Below are positions 41,701 to 52,810 of a stretch of 64,000 nt of DNA, piece after piece (the first letter of the stretch is position 1; each line of letters begins with the position of its first letter). The stretch is taken from the NCBI GenBank assembly GCA_029948255.1, contig JALIZF010001210.1, positions 62,001 through 126,000 on the forward strand, given 5' to 3'. The position numbers and the translations under genes were made by a program. The DNA comes from Telmatactis stephensoni (lineage: Eukaryota; Cnidaria; Anthozoa; Actiniaria; Isophelliidae). The notes below the pieces were generated by a model. The model did no database searches. It had not been told where the DNA came from and was given only the letters and a program-made list of their open reading frames with translations.

Positions 41701-43745
41701 CTAAGGCAGTTAAACCAGTTTTACAGGTTAAGCCAGAGGTCAATCAAACCGCGAAGAGTCACGAACCAGCAGCTTATCTGGAACCCTGTACAGGTGATTT
41801 GACGCTCAAAATGGAAGCCGCCTTATCGAACTTGAACGATGCAAAAATTCTTGCGGAAACTCTATCGAGGGTTGAGCAAGAAAAACTGGGGCCTCTACCC
41901 CAGATCCCTAAATCGAGACACGTCCATTTCCGGTTTAACGAGACGACAAACAAAAACCCAGATGGGCCAGAAACTCGTCCTGTTACAGCTGTAGCGCCCA
42001 CGGTTATCAGCAAGAAGCCTCGACACCCCACCAGAGCGCCAAACACAAAGCCTAATGAAGGCAGTAGAGCGCGCTCAAAGAGCTGGACTGTGAGAAGTCG
42101 TGAAGAGTCCAGTACCTGGAGTAGTCGTAGCAGAAGTGGTTCAACACAGGGGAACACGATGAAGAAACGCTATGATAAGATACTTGAATTACAACGTCAA
42201 ACGCTACAGGATATGATAGATAGTAGTAAAGAAGAGTTGTTACCTGGTGATACTATTGATCTGGCTAATACTAAATGGAATGACTACGAAGTGTGTGGAC
42301 CTCCATTAGACATACAAAGCCCTGGTGCTGTGTTGCTACCTGTCGTCCCACGCAGCGATGAAGGACTGATCCTCTTAGCTAAGGTACTAGACTTTAATGT
42401 ATGTGTCCTCTCCTACCCTTCTCTTCCCTTCGTTTCAGTCTTCGTATCCCATTTATCCCGTAATGTTGTCTCATTCATTTTACATTTTTCCAATTTCTCG
42501 TGTTCCTAATAAATTCCAGGAACAAGGGTGCGTCATTTCTCTTTTAAACATTTTGATATTCCCTTCCTCTTCCTTCCTTTCAATCTTCATTTCACATTAA
42601 TCTTTTATGTCATCTCGTTCATTGTTCATTTTTTCCGTTCCTCCCGCGTCCGATCAATTCCAGCAGCAAGAATGCCCCACTTTCCCTGAATGAATACTAT
42701 GATCTTATTGATTTCATTATTTTAGGTAAAGATTCCCAAATCCGTTACAGAAGATATGTCTCAACGCACAGCCTTCATGCAAGACATGGCTACAACAGTT
42801 TCCCTTCCTTTCAATGTTAATGTATCACGAACAATCACGCACTTCACTGACCACCTTCCAGCCGAGATATTCGGCGTGCAAAACTCCACCAACTTTGAAA
42901 CCCTCGTGACCATCACAGATCAAGTTCCTGTGGAAACCCTGCAACAATTTGTGGAACGGACTGTCGAGGAACACGCGGAGCTTCCTGATGAGTACGAACG
43001 AAAAGTGTGTATTCTAATGCTGCAGTTGTTGAGTGCGCTTGGACACTTGCACCACGAGGGCGTGGTTCATAGAGGATTAACTATGAACAACGTACTGCTT
43101 CTTGATCATGGACATCTTGTACTGTCGAACTTTAGTCACGTACTACAGAAATCCGGGGGAGACACTTCGACACCACTGTTTAATTACAGCAAGGAAAGCT
43201 TAGGAAACATTGGAGAAGATCCAAACAGGATCCCCCCGGAAATCCACAAAAATGATCAGTCAATCGACTTCGAGAAATGTGACTGTTTTTCAGCTGGATG
43301 TTTAATTTATGAGTTACTGCACCAACCCAATCCCTTCGCTGCCGACTCTAGCCTCTTATCACGTGACTACACTATTCTGGATCTACCAGTCATAGCAGAA
43401 GCATCGCAGTTTACCAGCGGTCTTGCCCAACTCGCGTCATGCCTCCTACAACGTGAGCCTTCACTGCGCATGCTCCCTAAGGACGCGCTGAAACTCTTGC
43501 AGGCGTTTATGTGGGGGCCGGACGAACTAGACGAAACGAGTCTTGAAATGTCGGCCAGTGAATGGTTAGAAACTGAACGTGCACATGCAGTTATAAATAT
43601 TGCACGCACACAATCACTTGGTGGTGCCGTAGGTGGAGAAGAAGTGTTAGAAAATTTTTTGAGGTATCAGTATTTGGTTAATTTAACTGAGGACCAAGTT
43701 ATAGAGGGGTATAAGGCTCTCATGCCTTCAGCGTCACAAGCATGA
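35781..43745 (+). CDS. PEAK-family scaffold pseudokinase (PEAK1/PRAG1-like), 1431 aa
   Basis: Four exons, 35781-37653, 39885-40097, 41194-42383 and 42726-43745, join in phases 1, 1 and 0 and give 1432 codons with stop. The N-terminus (CTNYAENLWKKGKCSNCF) matches the conserved start of PEAK1/PRAG1. Exons 1-3 encode a long, probably disordered Ser/Thr/Pro-rich region with SH2-type tyrosine motifs (YMPM at Tyr271, YENR at Tyr366) and proline runs. Exon 4 holds most of the kinase-like domain and the C-terminal helices. The catalytic loop reads HRGLTMNN (Asp lost, about residues 1207-1209) and the DFG site reads SNF (about 1226-1228), so it should not be an active kinase. In vertebrates these proteins scaffold tyrosine-kinase, Grb2/Shc and Crk signalling at the actin cytoskeleton. 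Length is close to PRAG1. The start codon (GTAATGT) is the first in frame and gives the conserved N-terminus. Confidence 0.9.
37979..38137. repeat. 159-bp hairpin element in PEAK-like intron 1
   Basis: AATTGAAGGGTTTGCTGTGA pairs with TTCACATTGAACCCTTCAATT; AATGACCTAAGT and ACTTAGGCCATT continue the arms. Non-coding. Confidence 0.7.
39245..39505. repeat. (GATT)n/(AATC)n inverted tetranucleotide tract
   Basis: Runs of ATCAATCAATCAATCAATC turn directly into ATTGATTGATTGATTGATT at about 39386, and again in the opposite sense later, so the tract forms hairpins. PEAK-like intron 1. Confidence 0.85.
40142..40356. mobile_element. MITE, intact 215-bp copy (CAGGGTCCCCTATACC family)
   Basis: Ends CAGGGTCCCCTATACCTTTT and GGATATAGGAGACCCTG. 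The inside repeats GTGAAACGTGA. It is the reference for the broken copies at 16501 and 27981. Flanks TTTTTAG and TTTCTAG resemble but do not prove a target duplication. PEAK-like intron 2. Confidence 0.8.
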
Positions 43746-44740
43746 TTTGCTGCAATTATTTAAAGAGAATAGGTTATTTATTTATATCATAATGGTCATT
43801 CATCTTAGACACAGTGGAATTGGATGAGTATAAATATGAGCACAACAGGATACCCAGATTCAATGCATTTATACTTCTATCACACAGTCTAGATATAATA
43901 CCGTTCTGACAACGCAAGGCATTGATATAAAATAACAAAACGTAAATGTAAGTTTATTGTGTCAGTTATAAAAAAGAAAGTTTTTATCTTTAGTTTTTAC
44001 TTTAAAATTGTGTTGACTCTCTTGGACATTTGGTGTGGTGTGACAAGCCTCATTTTCGTAACATCAAGTTAGAATTTGCTCCAGGCAGAATTTGAGGACC
44101 CGGATGTACCGGAAGTGACGTCTATTACTAGTAAACCCTCGCAAATAGCGCACCATATACCTCTCAGAATGTCCACATGGGATTGCATAAAGATAATTTG
44201 AAATTTATTGTAGATGCCTTGCGCAATCTCCATGAAAGCATCAACACAGTATGCAAAAAAATGAGTTTTAATTTTTAGTATTTTATTGATGCCAATGAAA
44301 ATCTTCACTCGTTCTTAGATAGTGAATCTAGGCACGTCGTTGTACGACGAAAAATTAGGTGAGTTTTCGTTATTCGTAGACACGTCGGAAGTTTTCGGGT
44401 GAGATCGGAATGTAGTCGGTCAATCGGTTAGATGTAGCTTTTACTCTTTCCTCTCATTTCTTTTCAATGGAAAATTATCACATAGCATTTTAAAGGATCA
44501 CAAATTACACGAGAATTAACATAGTAATTATTCAATAAAGCAGAAGATTTTAATGACGTTTAAAATTCAAGTTGACTCCTAGAGTCTTAAAGCCTTTAGA
44601 AATGTTAATTATGCAGAAATCGTTGAATGTATGAGAAAGAATAGTTATTAGCTGAACAAATAAAATAAAATTATGTTGAAAAATGTCAAATGTTTTCAGT
44701 ATTCTTTGTCTTTGTTATTGTGTGGGGCTTTTTGCCTAAC
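43746..44740. other. 3' flank of the PEAK-like gene, nothing else seen
   Basis: Presumably includes its 3' UTR. No exon recognised on either strand. Confidence 0.4.
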
Positions 44741-44998
44741 GTGGAACGTGGGGACCCATGTGGAGAATTGTATGAGATTGTGATGAATGTGTAATTTGGA
44801 GACTTGACCGGGTAGAGAGTTGGTGTGTGTGCGTGTTTGAGGTTGTGTCGAACGTGTAACATGGGGACTCGCGTGGAGGGTTGGTATGTGCGCGCGTGCG
44901 TGTATGAGATTGTGGTGAATGTATAATGTAGAGACTCATGTTGAGAGTTAATAATGTGTGTGCGCGCGCGCGTGCGTGTATGAGGTTGTGTTTATTTG
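44741..44998. repeat. Degenerate minisatellite of about 65 bp with GT/GC runs
   Basis: About four units, each of the type GGGGACTCGCGTGGAGGGTT then TGTGTGCGCGCG..., GTATGAGGTTGTG, GAATGTGTAA. Units drift in the length of the alternating GT/GC part. The minus-strand frame is repeat translation. Confidence 0.75.
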
Positions 44999-45440
44999 AA
45001 AACGGGAACATAGTGACAGGGTGGCCAAGGACGTAGTGTATGGCCGTCTGTTAAACTGTTACGCTCTATTCATCTTTTGATGGTCAACGCCCGTGTTTCT
45101 TAATCAATCCGCCAATGGCGAAGTAACTCGTGGATTGTTCCCTTTAGTTAAATTAGTTTTATTTTAGTTAAATTTGAATTTTGAAGGCAAAATTATAGAT
45201 CAATTAAAAGCAATACATATTTTTTTTTAAATGATAGATCATTGCTCTCACAAATTTAAACATTAAGTTTGGGCCCACCTGTAAAGCATTTAAAGGAATT
45301 TTTAGAGAGTCAGTTGGATAATTATTAATAATATTAGCTAATGTAATTTTTTTAGCAAAAAATAATAGACTTGAGTACGAAAGAACAAAAGAAAAAGATA
45401 ATGAAGCAAAGAAAAAAGAAAAAAAAGAAAAAAAAATTGT

Positions 45441-45516
45441 ATGTACCACCCCGGGAGTCGAACCCACGATCATTGGAATTTCGAGCCAGCAACGAACCGC
45501 TTGAGCTAATGAGCCA
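45441..45516 (-). repeat. tRNA-like sequence (SINE head or tRNA pseudogene)
   Basis: On the minus strand: TTAGCTCAAGCGGTTCG fits an A box and GTGGGTTCGACTCCCGG a B box about 35 bases later, spaced as in a tRNA. The acceptor stem does not pair and the anticodon arm is poor, so this is not a functional tRNA. Confidence 0.55.
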
Positions 45517-46289
45517 TTCACTGATTTCAAGGTGATATTTTTTATATATATTGCTAATTTACATTTATAACTTCCTTGAATTTGTTAAATATGTACAAAT
45601 TATGAAAGAAGTTTCTCTATGAACCAAATATCGCTATGAATAAAATAAATTACTCCATAAAAGTACTCATGATAGCCACCAAACTTAAACTTAATACGCT
45701 TAGCCGTTTCGGCCAGCGGGGCCGTAGCGGTTCGGCACGGCCAGTTTCGTACTCAAATATGATTTCGTTTGCTTTTTATTTCAACATTTACTCTCGTGCC
45801 GATAGAGTACAAACACTAAATGCTTGGATGGCTCGTTGATATTGGACTGGCGACGATTTTTGATATTGGACTTGCGACGATGTTTGTTGTTTGAAGACAG
45901 CGACTACAAACGGACCCGATTGTTTTCACATCCGAGAATCGAACAGCTCAACTTGGAGATGTGACGAATTCCAAGCTGCAGAGGGAGCTGAGAGTAGTTC
46001 AGTACAAAATATGACAAGAAATAAGAAATTATCTATTCAGATTTATAGGCATTTTTGCCTATCTTCGCGGAGTGTAGACCCTACATGTAGACCACGAGGT
46101 ATAATGTCGAGGGTCGACATGTTAAATTGGCTTGTATTACCGAGCAGTTTTTACCGAGCTTAGATCGTGTGCCTAAAAATTGTTGCTTTGTACACAAATC
46201 TAAAACAGTTACATTACGTTCAAAGCTTCCCGAGTGCTATACTGGTCACCGAAAATTATTATAGAGTATGAGGGGGAACACCGTACGGC

Positions 46290-46400
46290 CTACGATACGA
46301 TACGGTTACAGCAGGAATTTCGAATGTTTTTATAGAAACTATGATACTGGTACAGTTACGATACAGTACGGTAAGTTTCTCACTCATACGAAAACGACTC
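46290..46400. repeat. ACGATACGGT-type repeat
   Basis: Related words (TACGATACGATACGGTTACA, ACGATACAGTACGG) with a CATACGAAAACG end, similar in style to the element at 49008-49146. Confidence 0.4.
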
Positions 46401-46478
46401 TAACGCAAGTTAGCACCGTATCGTATTATCAAGAATAGACCGGAAGTAAAGTTTGACAGACCGGAAGTTTACAGGAAA

Positions 46479-46510
46479 GTGAGTGAGTGAGTGAGTGAGT
46501 GAGTGAGTGA
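46479..46510. repeat. (GTGA)8 microsatellite
   Basis: Eight uninterrupted GTGA units downstream of the receptor gene. Confidence 0.9.
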
Positions 46511-46629
46511 CACAATAGCTTACTACTTTATGTATGGTACCATTCTACTTAGACAATAGATAGATTGAATAGTTGTTGTCATACACGAAGTAGTAACGAA
46601 GTAGTCATTTGCATATTCGACCCCTCACA

Positions 46630-46953
46630 ATAACTCGTGGATTTTCAATCCACGAGTTAAAAATGGCCTTTGAGGCCTTTGAGTCGCCGCGTAGTGCAGA
46701 TAAAGTTGTATGAGAATGCTTCCTCTAAAAAAGGAAAATCGATCAACTTGAAAACTTGTTTTAATTTAAGTTTTCTGTTCGAAAAATAAGTGAAAGATAC
46801 AGTGGCAAGAAAGATTCAGATTGGTGTTACTGGGTCTGTTAACTGTTTTATGTTAAGAAATGTAAAGCAGTAACAAGTTCAGCTTATAAAATTATGAGCA
46901 AAGTAGGTACGTTTGCAAGTCGAATAACGAAGAGTTAACTCGTGGATTGAGTG
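46630..46953. repeat. Repeat bounded by AACTCGTGGATT words, overlapping the receptor gene end
   Basis: The left end is the perfect hairpin AACTCGTGGATT-TTC-AATCCACGAGTT (46632-46658). The right end is GTTAACTCGTGGATTG (46935-46950). The same word occurs at 45124 and, changed by one base, at 32421. The right end supplies the last codons and stop of the minus-strand receptor gene. Confidence 0.55.
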
Positions 46954-49900
46954 TCACTGAAACTAGCGGATTCACTACTAGCGCCAGACGCGTCTCGCTT
47001 TCGTCTCCTTTCTTTCTCCTTTGGCAAACGATGTGTTTTCTTCGTTCCTGATGACGACTTATGACTGGTTTTCTTCTTCCTGTCTTTCCTCCGCTTTCTC
47101 TTCTCTTCCTTATCGCTTTTTTCTTTTTCACTGACGCTTTCATCGCTTTTGCTATCTACTTTGTCTTTCTCTTTTTTCTCCTTCTTCCGTTCTTTTGCAA
47201 TTTTACGTTTCAACCTGAGCTTTTCCTCAAATTCGATTTCTTTCTTCTTTGCCTTTAGTTTCGCTTTCCTTCTAATTTCTCTCTCTTCTTCGCTTTCCAA
47301 CTCAAAACTCGTCTCCTCTTCACTCGAGTATGTTTTCCTACGCTTCTCCTTAGGATGATCTTCCTTTTCTTTTGCCTTTCCACGACGTTCTTTCTTTTTC
47401 GATCTCTTTTTCTTCGAGTCCTCAGTGTCCTCCATAGCTTTATGCTTTCTCTTCCTTTTTGAGGCCTTTTTCCTCCTCGCTTCTTTTTCTTCTGCAGAAC
47501 GCTTTCGCTTCCACAAAATGATGAAAACAATTGCCAAAATAACGAGCAATACTCCTGAAGGTATGCCAATGAGGAAACCGAGACCAAACTTGATTGGTCC
47601 CTTGATTTGTTTGAATTCATCACAATTGAGGGACCCTGTAGTGAAAAAATCACATTATGTTAGTTGGGTTTATAATTAACGACGGCGCACTGACTGACTG
47701 ACTGACTGACTGACTGACTGACTGACTGACTGACTGACTGACTGACTGACTGACTGACTGACTGACTGACTGACTGACTGACTGACTGATTGACTGACTG
47801 ATTGACTGACTGACTGACTGGACTGACTGACTGACTCACTCACTCACTGAGTCACTGACTCACTGACTTACTGACTCACTGAGTCACTGACTCACTGACT
47901 CACTGACTCACTGACTTACTGACTCACTGACTGACTGACTGACCACGGACTAACTCACTGACTCACTGACTCACTGACTCACTGACTCACTGACTCACTC
48001 ACTGGCTGGCTGACTGACTGACTGACTGACTGACTGACTGACTGACTGACTGACTGACTGACTGACTGACTCGCTGATTGATGGATTGATTAATTCATTA
48101 TCATTTGATACTCACTTCCTTTGCATCCAAAGAACCTCACTTTCATACATGCTACAGAGTCCATTTTCTCTGGATAAACTCGAAGAAAACGCGTTGTTAA
48201 GGGGACTGGTAACCAATACACTTTGTTTTCAAGAAGTGTGTATGAAATCTGTGTAGTGAGGCGAAATACTCATGAATACAACAATCTCCGGTAATCTTAC
48301 TGTACAACTGATTTATGGATAGCGTCCCTCACAAGAAGCAACCGTGCGCACAAGAAGCAACTCCCTCACATTACATCCATTTGTATAGTTGTAATCAATG
48401 TTGCCATGCGATGAAGCACTTTCGGATGCAGGAATTATAATGCGCACCGACCGGCTGTGCGAGTATCGAGGTGGTGGGTAGTGGTTGTGGTAGTAGTGGT
48501 TGTGGTAGTTGTGGTAGTGGGTGTGGTGGTGTTTGTTGTGGTAGTGGCAGTGGACGTGGTGGTGTTGGTTGCGATGGTGGTGGTGGTAGTGTATGTGATG
48601 GTGTTGGTTGTGAGGTGGTAGTTGTAGTGGTGGTGGTGGTGATGGTGGTGGTGGTGGTGTGGTGATGGTGTTGGTGATGGTGATGGTAGCCGTAGAGATG
48701 GTGGTAGTGGCGGTGGTGGTGAGAGCAATGTAATATAACATTTCTCGTTCACCTACCCTTGAGTTGTTTCCCTTCAGGATATATCTTGTCCACTTTACTT
48801 TATCAACGCTGTGTCGTATCGAATAGTGTTGAATTTCAACTGCTTTGGAATCGGTCAACGGTTCATTGCGAAATGCTCCAATTGTCGTTAAAGAGTTAAA
48901 GTTAATGTCAAAATGGAAGGCGTAAGGGTCTAGCTCATCTGTGCACCACAGACCTTGGTGAAATACATATATAAATATAAGTATCTATAAATATAAATAT
49001 TTATAGACCAGATTTCGTATAAGTGTGAAACGGACCGCGCCGTGCCGTGGCCGTGTCAGTGCCGTGTTGTCTATAAAACCAATCGAAATTCCTGCCGTAA
49101 CCGTGCCGTGACCGTACGGTACCGTTTTCACAGTCATACGAAATCTATTCTAGTTTAATACTGTGTTACTACATCAGATGTGAACAAAGTGGGACATACG
49201 ACCCACGTCGACAACATACAATTGAACTTCTCCTAGCAGACACCTCTATAAAACAGACACCTCTTTATAACGGACAGCTCTCCATGTCCCGACATCTAGA
49301 ATCTTCCTATCGGACACCTCTATAAAGCAGACACCTCTTTATAACGGACAGCTCTCCATGTCCCGACATCTAGAATCTTCCTATCGGACACCTCTATAAA
49401 GCAGACACCTCTTTATAACGGACAGCTCTCCATGTCCCGACATCTAGAATCTTCCTAGCGGACACCTCTATAAAACAGACACCTCTTTATAACGGAACAT
49501 CTAGAATCTCCATTTACGTTTAATTCTACACAACGTTTTCGCATCGAGTGTAGTATAGAATCCCCGTACATTTTCTTGTAAATGAAGCCTGCATATAACG
49601 GACACCTCTATTTTACGGCCACTTTGTCTCTTCAGTGTTCGTATTAGAGAGGTTCAACGCTGATTACATAAATAGACTATGGACTATTAGAGAAGTGAAA
49701 AAGTAAAAGAAAACGTACGAACAATTAATGCATACCCGTTCTGTTGAAGGAAATCGGCAGTGGTGGTTTGGTAGGCAGCTGATTTTGAAATTCAGGATTT
49801 TCTGCTCAAAACAAAGAACATATAAATATTTTTTTACGAAACATCACAATATTTTTTTCTAAGAGAACACTCACCACCGGAATGTTTCACGTGAAATGAA

Positions 49901-52810
49901 ATAACCTTCTTGCAACCGTTAAGTATGGCTTCCACGAAATAGTTGCCATAGTGATGGTCTTTGACGTCACTTATGACTAATGACGTCACAACATTGTCAC
50001 CACGGGGAATTCGACGAAATCCCATATTGGGATCATCAGGTAGACTTGATATCACCATGGCATCAAATACCCACTTGACCTTCAGCAATTGGTTGCTTTC
50101 AATCACTAGAGTGACGTCATCGCCAGGTAGAGCGTATTGTGTAAGGGAACTGACGGCTTTCAAGAAAGGTTGATCTGAGAAAGAAAAAATATTGTTAGTC
50201 ATGAATGAATGAATGAATGAATGAATGAATGAATGAATGAATGAATGAATGAATGAATGAATGAATGAATGAACAAATGAACGAACGAATGAATAAAAAG
50301 AACAAGCGAACGACGAATGCATAAAATAATGATGAATGACTGATTGAATGGGTGTATGAATAAATGGAATGTTGAATGAATGAATGAATTAGAATGAATG
50401 AATGAATGTATGAATGAATGAATGAATGAATGAATGAATGTTGAATTGAATGAGTGAATGCCGAATTGAATGGCATGAATGAATGAAGTTTCGTTACCTT
50501 TTAGTTCTACTTTTGCAATCGCTGACGTCACCCCAGAGTAACTTCGTCCTTCAACGCTTACCCATAATTCCCTGGTAACCCTCTTGACTACCAAGCTTCT
50601 AGAATTAGCGCTCAGCTCAAATCGTGTGTTCTGTGGGACGATTTCAGTCTTGATACTCTTCCTACTCAAACCATACTTCCATTTTATGGTGTCTTCAAGA
50701 ATAGCAAAATATCCATTAATCTTTACGGTTATTTTTCCTTCTCCTTTTAGACAGACCTTCAGGACTGATGGGTTCATTGAAAAGGATGTTGGCGCTTTAA
50801 CATCGATTTCAAAGTTGACTTTGTAGACTCCCTTATCAACGTCAGAGTCGGCTTCAGCGAATTTATACTCCATGAAATACTTCCCAGAATATTGCTTCTT
50901 GACGTTCTTTATAATCAGCTCACTCATTTTCTCTGGAGGCCTTCGAGTTTTCAGCGAGAATGAACCAAGGTAATTTGAGACGCGGTAATCAGTGGATCCT
51001 AACTTCAGTCCATTCAAAAGATGAATTCCAAAGGCTGCAAATTTGATCCGCTCTTCCTTCCGTCCCGAGACCAGTTCGATTTTTATCCCTTGGAAATTCG
51101 ATTCCAATACAAAGGGTTTCCCGTACGTACTGAAGAATAAAAACCAAACCTGTCTGACTGTACACTGACGAAACTTACATCTGGCCAACTCTAAATTTTT
51201 ATCCGGGACCTTAGTAATTTTTTTGACGTCAGCCCCAGGCTTGGTTACATAGCAATGAGGCGTTTTCTTGGTGACAACGTGGGGTTTGTCCATTTCCTTA
51301 GTCTTGATTGTGATATTTGTTCTGCACACATTATCTTGCCAACCAGTTTTCTGGAGACAGAGCACAGCGTTCCCTTTTCTCTTCTTTATGGTCTTGATGC
51401 CTCTACCAAGATATACAGGGAATTTTTTGCCTGGATAAAGTTTGAATGTTCCATCTCCATTGCCGTATATGCATGATGAACACTCCTGGATGTCACAGTA
51501 ATGAAATTTGTACTCGTTCTCTTTAGGGTTGTCATCTGAGTAACACCAGGGTTGGTTTAAGATGTTCTTTTTACAAGAATTAACTTTTCGTTTTTTGAGG
51601 TAACATGTTGGGTTGACGGGGATGTTTCTGCAGAAGTCATGTCCACCTGTAATTGAGCAATAACTTTTATAAGACAAGAATAAGCTCAGTTATTATATGG
51701 CTAGATAATTTCTGAATTCTGATTGGCTAACGCATGGTCTGTATTTTGCCATATCAGGACCGCTGTCCCGGATGAAAAGAAAAGTTTGCGTTTGGCAATT
51801 GTTTTATAGCGGGACTTCTCAAAGCCATAACTTTGGGATAAGTTTTGGGATAACAAATAAGTTATTAACCTCGTTTGCTCGGTCTGTATGCTCGGTCCGT
51901 ACTGTCAAGACCTCGGTCTGATATTTTCCCATACAGACCGAGCAAACGAGGTTAATAACCCTGTATTATTAATCCATCCAATCCAACCATTTACTCTTTA
52001 TTTTTTCATCCCTTTATTCATTCATTTGTTTATTAATTTATTCGTTCTATCGTTCATTCTTCCACGTATTCATTTACTCATTCGTTTGTTCATTCTTAAA
52101 TGCACCCATCCATATTCAAATCATTCATCTTCATATTTATCTGTATATCTAACACTACCTTTTTCATAGATCCCCATCAGCTTTGCAATAACATAAGACT
52201 CGTTATGAGGCCCGGTACCCATATGCCAGTATTTACATTTACGGTGTTTAGCATGATTCACAGTCCCTGTATATTCTAAGCCTTTATCGTAATAGCAATC
52301 TGTCTTGTAGGTCCACTGGTACCAAATGCAATTCGTCTCGGAAGTTTTCCCGCCAAAATCACAGACACGTGGATCTGTGGGATACCCTAGTGGTGAGTGA
52401 AGCCTGGTGATAGCCCAAATAACCTGCATACGCGGATGAAGACCGACCAAGGCCTCGCATGATACGACCATGAGATCGTTAACCAGGGGGAATCCACCTT
52501 CGCCAATCTTTATCGATGACTGTGATTCCGGGATGGTTTTCTCTCCTGTTCCCATTACGTAGGATTCCGTAAAGTCTTGTTTAGTAGCTTTGTTAATAAT
52601 GGCCCATCGGTATTTAGTAAATCCAGGTACAGTGCAATCTAGAGTACCGTTATCATTGACACCAATGTATTCTACGTGACGTACAACAACGACAACTGAT
52701 GACCATTCTGATCGCACGATTTCTACCTCCTTATCCCACAACAAGCCAGTCACGTTGGTGAAAAGACAGCTGGTCAAGACGGTTAACAAAAAACACGAAA
52801 AACCTCGCAT
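46935..52810 (-). CDS. Type I membrane protein: Ig-like, kringle, Ig-like, discoidin, TM, highly charged tail (1065 aa)
   Basis: Seven exons on the minus strand: 52810-52159, 51646-50498, 50174-49875, 49801-49736, 48953-48757, 48248-48116, 47635-46935. All phases match and sum to 1066 codons with stop. Residues 1-22 are a signal peptide. An Ig-like region (about 30-125) is followed by a kringle at 172-272 split by intron 1 (DCYYDKGLEYTG, then NQPWCYSDDNP and FHYCDIQEC). A Cys-containing stretch and two or three Ig-like domains follow, then a compact discoidin (F5/8 C) domain (about 722-832: WTRYILKGNN, TRFLRVYPEK, VRFFGC). The membrane helix is about 849-874. The 191-residue cytoplasmic tail is mostly Lys, Arg, Glu, Asp and Ser. 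Extracellular parts suggest adhesion or ligand binding. No known family with this order came to mind; the function is unknown. Confidence 0.85.
47684..48075. repeat. (ACTG)n and (ACTC)n satellite tract
   Basis: About 390 bases of CTGA tetramers, with a central block of ACTCACTG variants (47835-48005), inside the last intron of the receptor gene. Confidence 0.95.
48468..48725. repeat. (GTG/GTA)-rich triplet tract
   Basis: GTGGTAGTGGTGGTGG-type repeats. Minus-strand frames are His/Thr/Pro runs and not protein-coding. Intron 5 of the receptor gene. Confidence 0.9.
49008..49146. repeat. Inverted-repeat element, AGATTTCGTAT ends
   Basis: AGATTTCGTATAAGTGTGAA pairs with GTTTTCACAGTCATACGAAATCT; the middle is CCGTGCCGTG repeats. 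Receptor intron 4. Confidence 0.7.
49237..49500. repeat. 74-bp minisatellite, about 3.5 units
   Basis: Units start at 49237, 49311, 49385 and 49459. Each begins CGGACACCTCTATAAAGCAG and carries CCATGTCCCGACATCTAGAA. Units 2 and 3 look identical. Each unit itself contains two related ACACCTCT(T)TATAA halves. Confidence 0.95.
50202..50480. repeat. (AATG)n microsatellites
   Basis: A pure run at 50202-50272 and a broken one at 50375-50480, in the intron between the two Ig-coding exons. They make long His/Ser/Phe/Ile open frames on the minus strand that are not real. Confidence 0.95.
51861..51959. repeat. Perfect 30-bp hairpin
   Basis: GTTATTAACCTCGTTTGCTC-GGTCTGTATG (51861-51890) is exactly repeated in inverse at 51930-51959, with a 39-base loop. 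Receptor intron 1. Confidence 0.9.

Noticed and set aside
45441..45516. tRNA gene on the minus strand
   Set aside because: Good B box, but the acceptor and anticodon stems fail.
47061..47679. Plus-strand Phe/Leu/Ser-rich frames that look like membrane proteins
   Set aside because: Complement of the Lys/Glu-rich tail exon of the receptor.
48313..48858. 181-codon minus-strand frame rich in His and Thr
   Set aside because: Only its first part is real exon (to 48757); the rest reads through the triplet repeat after the splice donor.
50199..50476. Long His/Ser/Phe/Ile-rich open frames on the minus strand
   Set aside because: They translate (AATG)n microsatellites in an intron of the receptor gene.
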